Source: Methanobacteriota archaeon (lineage in GTDB: Archaea; Halobacteriota; Methanomicrobia; Methanomicrobiales; Methanoculleaceae). Taken from it: a stretch of DNA of 22,602 nt. The notes beneath the pieces are model-generated. The model was not told the origin of the DNA. It saw only the letters and a list, made by a program, of their open reading frames with translations, and searched no databases. The translations under genes and the position numbers were made by a program. The stretch spans positions 1-22,602 of the forward strand of contig JAEWMO010000157.1 in the NCBI GenBank assembly GCA_023457135.1, read 5' to 3'. Shown in pieces: positions 7,298-14,137 of this stretch (positions within the stretch are counted from its first letter, which is position 1; the number at the start of each line of letters is the position of its first letter).

Positions 7298-8464
7298 ATG
7301 CCATCGCCCCGATCCACCGGAATCCTCATGACCGCAGTGCTTGCGGCCCTCGTCCTTGCCACGTTTGCCGCCGGGTGCACCGGCACCGATACCGGTTCAG
7401 CCGTCGTCCAGGGCGGCGCCGGCCAGACCATCGCGGTCACCGACGGTTTCGGCCGGTCGGTCATCGTCCCGTCGCCCCCGGAGAGTGTCGTCTGCTCGGG
7501 CTCAGGATGCCTCCGCTACCTCGTCTACCTGCAGGCGCAGGACCTCGCCGTCGGCGTCGACGATCAGGAGAAGAAGGACCAGCCGATGGAGGGACGGCCC
7601 TATGCCCTCGCCTACGGGTCGCAGTTCAAGGACCTCCCCCTGATCGGTGAGTTCCGCGGTAAGGACGACCCGGAGAAGATCCTGGGGATCGGGCCGGAGG
7701 TCATCTTCAAGACCGGGTCGACCGGGACATCGTACAGCACCAGCGGCCCCGAGGCCGATAAACTCCAGGAGAAGACCGGTATCCCGGTCGTGGCGTTCGC
7801 GTACGGCTCGCTCCGGAACGATGTCGAGAAGGCCGAGATGTATACAGGCCTCCGCGTGATGGGCGAGGTTCTCGGGAGGGAGGACCGGGCCGAAGAGGTG
7901 ATCGCCTACATCGAGGCGACGATCGCCGACCTCGAGAGCCGGACCGCCGATATCCCCGAGGCCGAGCAGAAGACCGTCTACGTCGGCGGCGTCTCCTCGG
8001 CGGGCGCTCACGGCATCATCTCCACCGAACCCGCCTATCCGCCGCTCGCCTGGGTGCACGCAAAGAACGTCGCATCCGGTCTCGGCGTAGCCCATGCCGA
8101 CATCGCAAAAGAGGCGCTCGTCGACTGGGACCCCGAATACATCTTCATCGACGTCGGCACGACCCAGATTGAAGGGGGCGGGGCGATAGGCGAACTCAAG
8201 ACCGACCCCGCACTCCAGGGCCTCTCCGCCGCGAAGGAAGGCCGGGTCTACGGCGTCCTCCCGTACAACTTCTACAACGTGAACTACGAGACCATACTTG
8301 CCGACGCCTACTTCATCGGGAAGACCCTGTACCCCGACCGGTTCGGGGATATCGATCCGGAGGAGAAGGCAGACGAGATCTACACGTTCTTCGTCGGCAA
8401 ACCGGTCTTCGCCGGACATAACAATGAGTACAGGAACCTCGGATTTACGGAGATCCCGCTCTAG
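7298..8464 (+). CDS. ABC transporter substrate-binding lipoprotein (FecB/BtuF-like)
   Basis: A 388-residue extracytoplasmic binding protein of the Peripla_BP_2 class (iron-siderophore, haem or cobamide type). Residues 1-27 form a lipoprotein-style signal: hydrophobic core TAVLAALVLATF and lipobox A-A-G-C27, so it should be anchored outside the membrane. The mature part has the usual two lobes, with VTDGFGRSVIVPSPPESVV (48-65) at the front and VDWDPEYIFIDVG (275-287) in the second lobe. Two cysteines, C66-SGSG-C71, sit where the first lobe begins. The frame is open back to 7004, but signal peptide, TATA box and AT-rich DNA place the start at 7298. The permease gene follows after 30 bp and the ATPase overlaps that, so the three form one operon. 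The cargo (Fe chelate, corrinoid or other metal complex) is unresolved. Confidence 0.87.
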   Translation: MPSPRSTGILMTAVLAALVLATFAAGCTGTDTGSAVVQGGAGQTIAVTDGFGRSVIVPSPPESVVCSGSGCLRYLVYLQAQDLAVGVDDQEKKDQPMEGRPYALAYGSQFKDLPLIGEFRGKDDPEKILGIGPEVIFKTGSTGTSYSTSGPEADKLQEKTGIPVVAFAYGSLRNDVEKAEMYTGLRVMGEVLGREDRAEEVIAYIEATIADLESRTADIPEAEQKTVYVGGVSSAGAHGIISTEPAYPPLAWVHAKNVASGLGVAHADIAKEALVDWDPEYIFIDVGTTQIEGGGAIGELKTDPALQGLSAAKEGRVYGVLPYNFYNVNYETILADAYFIGKTLYPDRFGDIDPEEKADEIYTFFVGKPVFAGHNNEYRNLGFTEIPL

Positions 8465-8494
8465 GTCCGGGTCCGAACAGGAGGGTATGAAGAG

Positions 8495-9607
8495 ATGCAC
8501 TTCGCGGACGGGGCCATCCCCACCGACTACCCGGGCTACGTGCGGAGGAAGCACTTCTGGATACTCGGGGGGGTGGTCCTTCTCTTCCTCCTCCTGATCG
8601 TATCCATATCGGTCGGTGCGGTCAGCATCCCCCCGTACGACGTCTTCCTCTCGCTCGTGAACGGAACCGTCGACCGGATCAATGCATTCTTTCATCCGGG
8701 GACCGCGGTAAGCGTCTCCAGCACCGACCGGATCGTCTGGAACATCCGCCTGCCACAGGCGCTCGCCGCGATCGTCGCCGGGATAGGGCTCTCGGTGGCC
8801 GGGGTTGCCATGCAGTCGATCCTGCGTAACCCGCTCGGCTCCCCGTTCACGCTCGGCATCTCGAACGCCGGCGCATTCGGGGCGGCCGTCTCGGTCATTC
8901 TCCTCGGCTCGGGAGAGATGCACTCGACGGTCGCCGACGCCGTCACCTTGAACAATCCCTACCTGACGACGATGGTGGCGTTCATCTTCTGTCTGCTCGC
9001 CACCGCCGTAATCCTGCTCATCTCACGGATACGCGGGGCGTCTCCCGAGGTGATGGTGCTTGCCGGCGTCGCCCTCTCCTCCCTCTTCACGGCAGGGACG
9101 ATGTTTCTCCAGTACTTCGCGAGCGACGCCCAGCTTGCCGCCGTCGTCTTCTGGACGTTCGGCGACGTCGGAAGGGCCAACTGGCAGGAACTTTCAATCA
9201 TGGCCATCGTCGTCGCGGTCGCAACCCTCTATTTCATCGCAAACCGCTGGAACTACAATGCGATCGATGCCGGCGACGAGACGGCGAAAGGGCTCGGCGT
9301 CAGCGTCGAACGCATCAGGGATATCGGGATGGTCGTCGCGGCGCTCGTATCCGCCGTGATCGTCTCGTTCCTCGGCGTCATCGGCTTCGTGGGCCTGGTC
9401 TGCCCGCACATGGTGAGGAGGCTCATCGGCGACGACCAGCGCTACCTGATACCGGGCTCCTGCGTGATGGGCGGGATCCTCCTCCTCGCCTCCGACACCG
9501 TTGCCCGTGTCATCGTGGCACCCTATATCCTCCCGGTCGCCGTACTCACGGCATTCCTCGGCGCACCGGTCTTCATCTATCTGCTTCTCGTGGGGTACCG
9601 GCGATGA
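8495..9607 (+). CDS. FecCD-family ABC transporter permease
   Basis: A 370-residue polytopic membrane protein of the BtuC/FecCD type, with roughly ten hydrophobic segments. Family hallmarks are RLPQALAAIVAGIGLSVAG (85-103), MQSILRNPLGSPFTLGIS (106-123), and the cytoplasmic coupling loop GFVGLVCPHMVRRLIG (297-312) that contacts the ATPase. The start is set by AGGAGGG at 8479-8485, 9 nt before the ATG. An overlapping ATG at 8487 is in another frame. The N-terminus M-H-F-A-D-G before the first membrane segment is unusual for this family and resembles the metal-binding N-terminus of CbiM/NikM proteins. The stop overlaps the ATPase start by 4 bp (ATGA), indicating translational coupling. Confidence 0.9.
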   Translation: MHFADGAIPTDYPGYVRRKHFWILGGVVLLFLLLIVSISVGAVSIPPYDVFLSLVNGTVDRINAFFHPGTAVSVSSTDRIVWNIRLPQALAAIVAGIGLSVAGVAMQSILRNPLGSPFTLGISNAGAFGAAVSVILLGSGEMHSTVADAVTLNNPYLTTMVAFIFCLLATAVILLISRIRGASPEVMVLAGVALSSLFTAGTMFLQYFASDAQLAAVVFWTFGDVGRANWQELSIMAIVVAVATLYFIANRWNYNAIDAGDETAKGLGVSVERIRDIGMVVAALVSAVIVSFLGVIGFVGLVCPHMVRRLIGDDQRYLIPGSCVMGGILLLASDTVARVIVAPYILPVAVLTAFLGAPVFIYLLLVGYRR

Positions 9608-10374
9608 TCCTCGACGTCGACGGCGTGGCCTTCAATTACCGGAGCGCATCGGTCCTCCGGGAGATCACGTTCGCCCTCCCACCGGGACAGGTCCTTGCAA
9701 TCCTCGGACCGAACGGCGTCGGGAAGACGACGCTCTTGAAGTGCATGAACGCCATCCTCCGGCCGAAGGCCGGATCCGTCCTCGTCGGGGGGACAGACCT
9801 CCTCAAGACCGATCGGATGGAGATCGCCCGCAACGTGGGCTACGTCCCGCAGCGGTGCGAGGCGGGCCGGATGACCGTCTTTGACGCCGTCCTCCTCGGC
9901 CGCAGGCCGCATATCGGGTGGGACGTGAAAGAGACGGATATCCGGATCGTCGAGGCGGCGATCCGGATGCTCCATCTTGATAAGTTAGCATTCCGGTATA
10001 TCGATGAGATGAGCGGCGGGGAGCTCCAGAAAGTGAGCATCGCGCGGGCGCTGGTGCAGGAGCCCCGGGTGCTCCTCCTCGACGAACCGACGAGCAGCCT
10101 CGACCTCAAAAACCAGCTCGAGATTCTCGGGATCGTCCGGCAGGTGGCGGAGGAGCACAACGTCGCCGCAGTGATGACGATGCACGACCTCAACATGGCG
10201 CTCCGCTACGCCGACCGGTTCATTCTCTTGAAAGACGGCGTCATCCACGCCGCCGGAGGTCCCGAAGTGGTGACACCGGAGAGTATCGGGGCGGTCTACG
10301 GCGTCCCGGTCGCGGTCGAGCGGTACAACGGGTTCTCCGTCGTCGTCCCTCTCGCGCCGGAAAACGCCTGCTGA
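9604..10374 (+). CDS. ABC transporter ATP-binding protein (FecE/BtuD-like)
   Basis: A 256-residue ATPase powering the importer. All motifs are present: Walker A GPNGVGKT (35-42), Q-loop Q83 in VPQ, signature MSGGELQ (136-142), Walker B VLLLDE (156-161), D-loop and switch H194 in MTMHDL. The start ATG overlaps the permease stop by 4 bp. The C-terminal part after about 210 is a short regulatory extension typical of iron/cobamide ATPases. It should assemble as a homodimer under a permease homodimer. No further transporter gene follows; a pyrimidine-rich stretch about 40 bp after the stop may end transcription. Confidence 0.93.
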   Translation: MILDVDGVAFNYRSASVLREITFALPPGQVLAILGPNGVGKTTLLKCMNAILRPKAGSVLVGGTDLLKTDRMEIARNVGYVPQRCEAGRMTVFDAVLLGRRPHIGWDVKETDIRIVEAAIRMLHLDKLAFRYIDEMSGGELQKVSIARALVQEPRVLLLDEPTSSLDLKNQLEILGIVRQVAEEHNVAAVMTMHDLNMALRYADRFILLKDGVIHAAGGPEVVTPESIGAVYGVPVAVERYNGFSVVVPLAPENAC

Positions 10375-10504
10375 GGCGCACCGGTTGCCCCGGACGGTTC
10401 CATACCATCCGATATCTCTTTCTGACGCGACGTGCGGGCGGGAGCATGAACACCGCCCGGAAGACCCGCGATCACGCCCCACACCTCCCGACTCCACCTG
10501 TAAC

Positions 10505-10511
10505 CTATAAG
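10505..10511 (+). promoter_or_regulatory. TATA box of the DUF1622 gene
   Basis: CTATAAG is centred about 32 nt before the ATG at 10540. The predicted leader is only a few bases and no strong ribosome binding site is present. Confidence 0.4.
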
Positions 10512-10539
10512 CCTCCTGCCGGCGATATGGCCGGCGGAC

Positions 10540-10872
10540 ATGATGCTGGAGACGTTGGTTGCGATCACCGGGATGTTTCTCGGGATGTTCGGGGCGCTCT
10601 TCATCGTCTACGGGGCGTTGATTGCGATCGCCGAGCTCCTGGCCCGGGAGACACGTATCCGGCACCGGAGTTACCACGATATCCGCTGGACGTTCACCAC
10701 CCGCATCCTTCTCGGCCTTGAGTTCTTCGTTGCTGCCGACGTCATAAAGACGATCCTCGAGCCGACGTACGAGGACCTGATCCTGCTTGGCGCACTCGTC
10801 GCCATCAGGACCGTCGTGAGTTATTTCCTCGGGAAAGAGGTGCAGGACCTTCCCGAAGAGAGAAAAATGTGA
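10540..10872 (+). CDS. DUF1622 family small membrane protein
   Basis: A 110-residue protein with three predicted membrane helices at about 7-31, 54-72 and 78-97. The stretch TTRILLGLEFFVAADVIKTI (53-72) followed by YEDLILLGALVAIRTVVSYFLGKE is the diagnostic part of the DUF1622 family, found in bacteria and archaea with no established function. The charged loop ARETRIRHRSYHDIRW (35-50) is probably cytoplasmic. The start could be 10540 or the next codon, 10543, since both are ATG. The gene appears to stand alone: it has its own TATA box 165 bp after the importer operon and converges on the Nudix gene with 24 bp between stops. The family call is confident; the function is not known. Confidence 0.82.
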   Translation: MMLETLVAITGMFLGMFGALFIVYGALIAIAELLARETRIRHRSYHDIRWTFTTRILLGLEFFVAADVIKTILEPTYEDLILLGALVAIRTVVSYFLGKEVQDLPEERKM

Positions 10873-10896
10873 GAAGAAGGAGCCTGGAGGAAGCCG

Positions 10897-11328
10897 TCAC
10901 GCGCTCCTCTCGCCCCGGACCGCGTCGAGATGCTCGCGGGCTCCGGCCACGACCCTCCTTGAGTTCTCGAAGGTGATCGCACGCAACGCCTCATCGTAGG
11001 GGAGCCACTGGTAGCCGATATGCTCATCAGAGAGCGTCACCGCTTTCTCGGGAGTCTCGATCAGGTAATAGACAACCTCCTTGTAGACCGTCCGCCCCCG
11101 GCGCTGGAAGAAGTAATGGATCTCCTCCCGGAATCCCGGGATGAACGCAACGCGGGTGATCCCGGTCTCCTCCTCCAGCTCGCGGAGCACGGTCTCCTCC
11201 TCGGTCTCGCCGCGTATGCCGTGCCCTTTCACCAGGTCCCAGTGCCCGGCGCCGTACTGCAGGATAAGGTACTGGCGATCCGTATCCTGCCGGACAACGA
11301 CCGCCCCGTATGATCGCTCTTTTGCCAT
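10897..11328 (-). CDS. Nudix hydrolase (Ap4A hydrolase-like)
   Basis: A 143-residue Nudix protein. The complete Nudix box G-x5-E-x7-REUxEExGU lies at 35-57, with G35, E41, R49-E50-L51, E53-E54 and G56-I57. The metal-binding glutamates are therefore intact. The opening RSYGAVVVR, the GHWDLVKGHG stretch before the box and the late YQWLPYDEAL resemble bis(5'-nucleosyl)-tetraphosphatases, so cleavage of dinucleoside polyphosphates is the best guess; other nucleotide substrates are possible. The start lies 6 bp after the stop of the uracil-DNA glycosylase gene on the same strand, so the two are very likely one transcript concerned with nucleotide or DNA sanitation. The upstream AGAGGA is inside the end of the UDG gene. 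Confidence 0.88.
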   Translation of the reverse strand: MAKERSYGAVVVRQDTDRQYLILQYGAGHWDLVKGHGIRGETEEETVLRELEEETGITRVAFIPGFREEIHYFFQRRGRTVYKEVVYYLIETPEKAVTLSDEHIGYQWLPYDEALRAITFENSRRVVAGAREHLDAVRGERSA

Positions 11329-11334
11329 CAGCGT

Positions 11335-11952
11335 TCAGTCCTCTCGCGCGGTTTCCCCGGCCCCGGCAAGTTCGCGCTCGATGACCCGGAAGTCCTCATC
11401 CAGGGCCGCACGGTATGCCGGGCTATAGAGCGCGGCGGCCGGGTGGAGGGTGGGGATGAGGCGGACCGGGCGGCCGAAGAGGAGAGCCGGATAGACGGTC
11501 CCGCGGATCTCGGTGATCCGATCGAACTCCACGGGCAGGAAGGAGAGGATGTACCGGCTCGAGTGCCGGCCCAGCATCACGATGACCTTCGGGCCGATCA
11601 GCCGGATCTGCTCCTCGAGATACGGGGTGCAGGCCCGGACCTCCTCGTCCCGCGGGTCGCGGTTCCCCGGCGGCCGGTGCTTGACGATGTTTGCGATGAA
11701 GACCTCGTCACGGGAGAGGCCGATACCCGCAAGAAGGCTATCGAGCAGTTTTCCCGCCCTCCCGACAAACGGCCTCCCGGTGAGGTCTTCCTGCTGCCCC
11801 GGCGCTTCGCCGATGAACATGAGGTCGGCGTGGAGGGACCCCTCCCCCGGCACCGCATGGTGGGTGTTCTCCCAGAGGGGACATTTCCGGCACTCCCCGA
11901 TAACGCCGGCAAGCCTCTCCATCGCTTCCTCTCTCTCCGTCTCCTCTGTCAT
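11335..11952 (-). CDS. Type 4 uracil-DNA glycosylase with altered Fe-S ligand
   Basis: This enzyme removes uracil from DNA, starting base-excision repair. The 205 residues match family 4 (UDGa): motif GEAPGQQEDLTGRPFVGRAG (48-67), and H170-P171 in TLHPAAALY for the second active-site motif. Family 4 enzymes bind a [4Fe-4S] cluster with four cysteines. C21, C24 and C108 are present, but the third ligand, normally in VKCRPPxNR, is H92 here (VKHRPPGNR). The H92-C108 spacing of 16 equals the usual Cys-Cys spacing. The basic insertion with the reactive His of UDGX is absent. The open frame runs 104 codons further upstream through the hairpin mosaic; the ATG at 11952 is chosen because the conserved domain begins there and a TATA box lies about 28 nt before it. 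It is cotranscribed with the Nudix gene. Confidence 0.87.
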   Translation of the reverse strand: MTEETEREEAMERLAGVIGECRKCPLWENTHHAVPGEGSLHADLMFIGEAPGQQEDLTGRPFVGRAGKLLDSLLAGIGLSRDEVFIANIVKHRPPGNRDPRDEEVRACTPYLEEQIRLIGPKVIVMLGRHSSRYILSFLPVEFDRITEIRGTVYPALLFGRPVRLIPTLHPAAALYSPAYRAALDEDFRVIERELAGAGETARED

Positions 11953-11976
11953 GCCCTCAACTATTGACGGTAACTC

Positions 11977-11984
11977 GTATAACC
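11977..11984 (-). promoter_or_regulatory. TATA box of the udg-nudix pair
   Basis: On the minus strand GGTTATAC is centred about 28 nt before the udg ATG. The predicted start site is at or next to the start codon, so the transcript may be leaderless. Confidence 0.4.
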
Positions 11985-12089
11985 TTCTTATGCGTTGTGT
12001 TTTGCCGCCGGCGCGGGCAGAGTTCGGGGGTGTGAGCATTCTCCTGTGACCCGGGGGGTGACGCCCATGACAGCCGGCGACGGGCCTGC

Positions 12090-12260
12090 GGAACGTCGCC
12101 GGTCGCACCTGGAGGTGCTCAAACTCCGGGCCTTCGGCCCATTGCACTTCGCGGCTTCGCGTTCTTTGCATGAGGTGGTGCTCGAACTCCGGACGTGCCG
12201 TCCGTCGCTGCTCGAAAACGCTTCGCGTCTTCTCAAGCTCCGTTCCTGACGGAACGTCGC
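12090..12260. repeat. Mosaic of short hairpins with direct repeats
   Basis: The decamer GGAACGTCGC occurs at 12090-12099 and 12251-12260, bounding the block. Inside, GCTC(A/G)AACTCCGG occurs at 12117-12129 and 12180-12192, with weaker copies near 12210 and 12231. Small perfect hairpins follow one another: GGGCC-TTC-GGCCC (12128-12140), CGGACG-TGC-CGTCCG (12190-12204), ACGC-TTC-GCGT (12218-12228) and CGTTCC-TGAC-GGAACG (12241-12256). It looks like a non-coding dispersed repeat or structured leader element, not a gene. Confidence 0.6.
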
Positions 12261-12289
12261 TCACTCAAACTTAATACTCCCCGAGAGGA

Positions 12290-12300
12290 ACAATATAATA
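12290..12300 (+). promoter_or_regulatory. TATA box of lysS
   Basis: ACAATATAATA lies just right of the hairpin mosaic. The predicted start site is near 12322, giving a leader of about 70 nt that contains AAGGAG at 12375-12380. Confidence 0.55.
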
Positions 12301-12391
12301 GAATTTCCCGGTGAGGATGCTGCCCTGCACCACGAAACAGCGGCAAACGCAGATCCGGGGCTTGATACGGTGCGAAGGAGCGAAATACGTC

Positions 12392-13915
12392 ATGAGTGAT
12401 ATGGATCGTCTCTGTTTTGACACGACAAAAATCGATAAGTTGCAGGAACTGCGCGAACGCGGGGTGACGGTCTACCCCTACACCTTCGATCGCAGGGATA
12501 CCGTTTCGGGGATCAAGGAGCGGTTCTCCGGGATCGGCCACGATAAGAGCGAGGAGGAAGTCAGCACCGCAGGCCGCGTCTACGTCGTCCGCCAGCACGG
12601 CAAGACGATCTTCGCGGATATGGGGGACTCGGACGGCAGGATCCAGCTCTACCTCCGGAAGAACGATCTCGGCGAGGAGCAGTTCGAACTCTTCAAGCAG
12701 TACGTCGACGCGGGCGACATCATCGGCATCGTCGGCCACGTCTTCCGGACGAAGATGGGCGAGATCACCATCTGGGTCGACCGGTTCGAGCTCCTTACGA
12801 AGTCGGTCTGCCCGCTCCCGGAGAAGTTCCACGGGCTCAAGAACGTCGAGACCCGCTACCGGCAGCGCTACCTCGACCTGATCATGAACGACGAGAGCCG
12901 CGAGACCTTCCGGACCCGGAGCAGGATCATCGCGCTCCTGCGGCAGTTCCTCTTCGAGCGGGAGTACCTGGAGTTCGAGACGCCGACCCTGCAGCCGATC
13001 TACGGCGGCGCGAACGCCCGGCCGTTCACCACCCACCACAACGCCCTCGACCAGAAACTCTACCTCCGGATCGCCCCGGAGCTCTACCTCAAGCGCCTGG
13101 TCGTCGGCGGGTTCGACAAGGTCTTTGAGATCGCGAAGAACTTCCGGAACGAGGACATCGACACCAACCACAACCCCGAGTTCTCGATGGTGGAGATCTA
13201 CGAGGCCTACCGGGACTACAACGACATGATGGACCTCACCGAGGAGATCTTCTCGCACCTCGCAGAGAAGGTCTGCGAGAACACGACCGTCCCGTTCGCC
13301 GGGCACGACCTCGACTTCTCCCGGCCCTGGCGCCGCCTCTCGATGGAGGAGGCGGTGCGGGAGTACGCCGGTATCGATATAGGGGCGATGAGCCTTGAGG
13401 ACCTCCGCGCGTTCGGCCTTGAGCACTGCGTCGAGGGCTGCGAGAGCGCCACGACCAGGGGCGAGTACCTGGTGCTCTTCTTCGAGCATTTCGGCGAGAA
13501 GCAGCTCATCCAGCCGACGTTCGTCTACGACTTCCCCGTCGAGAACTCGCCGCTCGCAAAGAAACACCGCTCAAAGGAGGGGATGACGGAGCGGTTCGAA
13601 CTCTTCATCGCCGGGATGGAGATGGCAAACGGCTTCTCGGAGTTGAACGACCCCGTCGACCAGAAGGCGCGGCTCGAACTGCAGGACGCCAAGCGCCGGC
13701 GGGGCGACCTCGAGGCGCAGATGATCGACTACGACTTCATCAACGCGCTCGGCTACGGGATGCCCCCGACGGGCGGGGTCGGGATCGGGATCGACCGCCT
13801 GGTGATGCTCCTCACCGGAAAGGACTCGATCAAGGAGGTTCTCCTCTTCCCGCAGATGAAGACCATCCTCCCCGGCCCGAACGGCTCTGAGCCGGAACAG
13901 GACGGCGAGGAGTAA
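12392..13915 (+). CDS. lysS: Lysyl-tRNA synthetase, class II
   Basis: This enzyme charges tRNA-Lys. The 507-residue protein has the normal class II layout: an OB-fold anticodon-binding domain (about 55-140, with GRVYVVRQHGKTIFADM) and a catalytic domain. Motif 2 is FEIAKNFRNEDIDTNHNPEF (245-264) and motif 3 is GGVGIGIDRLVMLLT (461-475). The lysine-pocket region and the KEVLLFPQMK end are intact. The frame is open back to a GTG at 12311, but the predicted transcription start lies downstream of it and the family length fits the ATG at 12392, preceded by AAGGAG with 11 nt spacing. Some archaea use the unrelated class I enzyme; this one uses class II. The YwbE gene starts 21 bp after the stop and is probably in the same transcript. 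Confidence 0.95.
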   Translation: MSDMDRLCFDTTKIDKLQELRERGVTVYPYTFDRRDTVSGIKERFSGIGHDKSEEEVSTAGRVYVVRQHGKTIFADMGDSDGRIQLYLRKNDLGEEQFELFKQYVDAGDIIGIVGHVFRTKMGEITIWVDRFELLTKSVCPLPEKFHGLKNVETRYRQRYLDLIMNDESRETFRTRSRIIALLRQFLFEREYLEFETPTLQPIYGGANARPFTTHHNALDQKLYLRIAPELYLKRLVVGGFDKVFEIAKNFRNEDIDTNHNPEFSMVEIYEAYRDYNDMMDLTEEIFSHLAEKVCENTTVPFAGHDLDFSRPWRRLSMEEAVREYAGIDIGAMSLEDLRAFGLEHCVEGCESATTRGEYLVLFFEHFGEKQLIQPTFVYDFPVENSPLAKKHRSKEGMTERFELFIAGMEMANGFSELNDPVDQKARLELQDAKRRRGDLEAQMIDYDFINALGYGMPPTGGVGIGIDRLVMLLTGKDSIKEVLLFPQMKTILPGPNGSEPEQDGEE

Positions 13916-13936
13916 TCCCGCCCTCATCTCTCTATT

Positions 13937-14131
13937 ATGAACGGACAGAACAGGGCCGCCATCCGCCCCGGCATGACCGTGGATATCGTGCTCAAGCGCG
14001 ACCAGAAGACCGGGAAGCGCACCCGTGGCGTCGTCGCCGAGATCCTGACCAACTCCTCCTTTCACCCGCACGGGATCAAGGTCCGGCTCCAGGACGGTCA
14101 GGTCGGGCGGGTCCAGGAGATCATCGGATAA
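13937..14131 (+). CDS. YwbE family protein (DUF2196)
   Basis: A 64-residue protein matching the small YwbE family: IRPGMTVDIVLKRDQKTGKR near the N-terminus, then TRGVVAEILTNSSFHPHGIKVRL and a final GRVQEI. It reads as a compact KOW-like beta fold. The biochemical function is unknown; nucleic-acid binding is only a guess from the basic N-terminal half. It sits 21 bp after lysS with no recognisable ribosome binding site in the gap (pyrimidine-rich), so translation may depend on coupling with lysS. Its stop is 6 bp from the stop of the convergent histidine kinase gene. Confidence 0.82.
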   Translation: MNGQNRAAIRPGMTVDIVLKRDQKTGKRTRGVVAEILTNSSFHPHGIKVRLQDGQVGRVQEIIG

Positions 14132-14137
14132 GGGGCC

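Larger units (their letters stand above)
11953..12391. other. 439 bp intergenic region between udg and lysS
   Basis: I support no protein gene here. From left to right it has the udg promoter (11977-11984, minus strand), a GC-rich stretch, a hairpin mosaic (12090-12275), the lysS TATA box (12290-12300), and the lysS leader with AAGGAG at 12375-12380. The minus-strand frame is open through much of the region, but the sequence is repetitive and has no family resemblance. Confidence 0.6.

Noticed and set aside
11953..12264. 104-codon upstream extension of the UDG frame
   Set aside because: It runs through the hairpin mosaic, has repeated PEFEH segments and no family match. The conserved domain begins right after the ATG at 11952, which has a TATA box upstream.
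12233..13567. 444-codon open frame antisense to lysS
   Set aside because: Shadow of the class II LysRS coding sequence.
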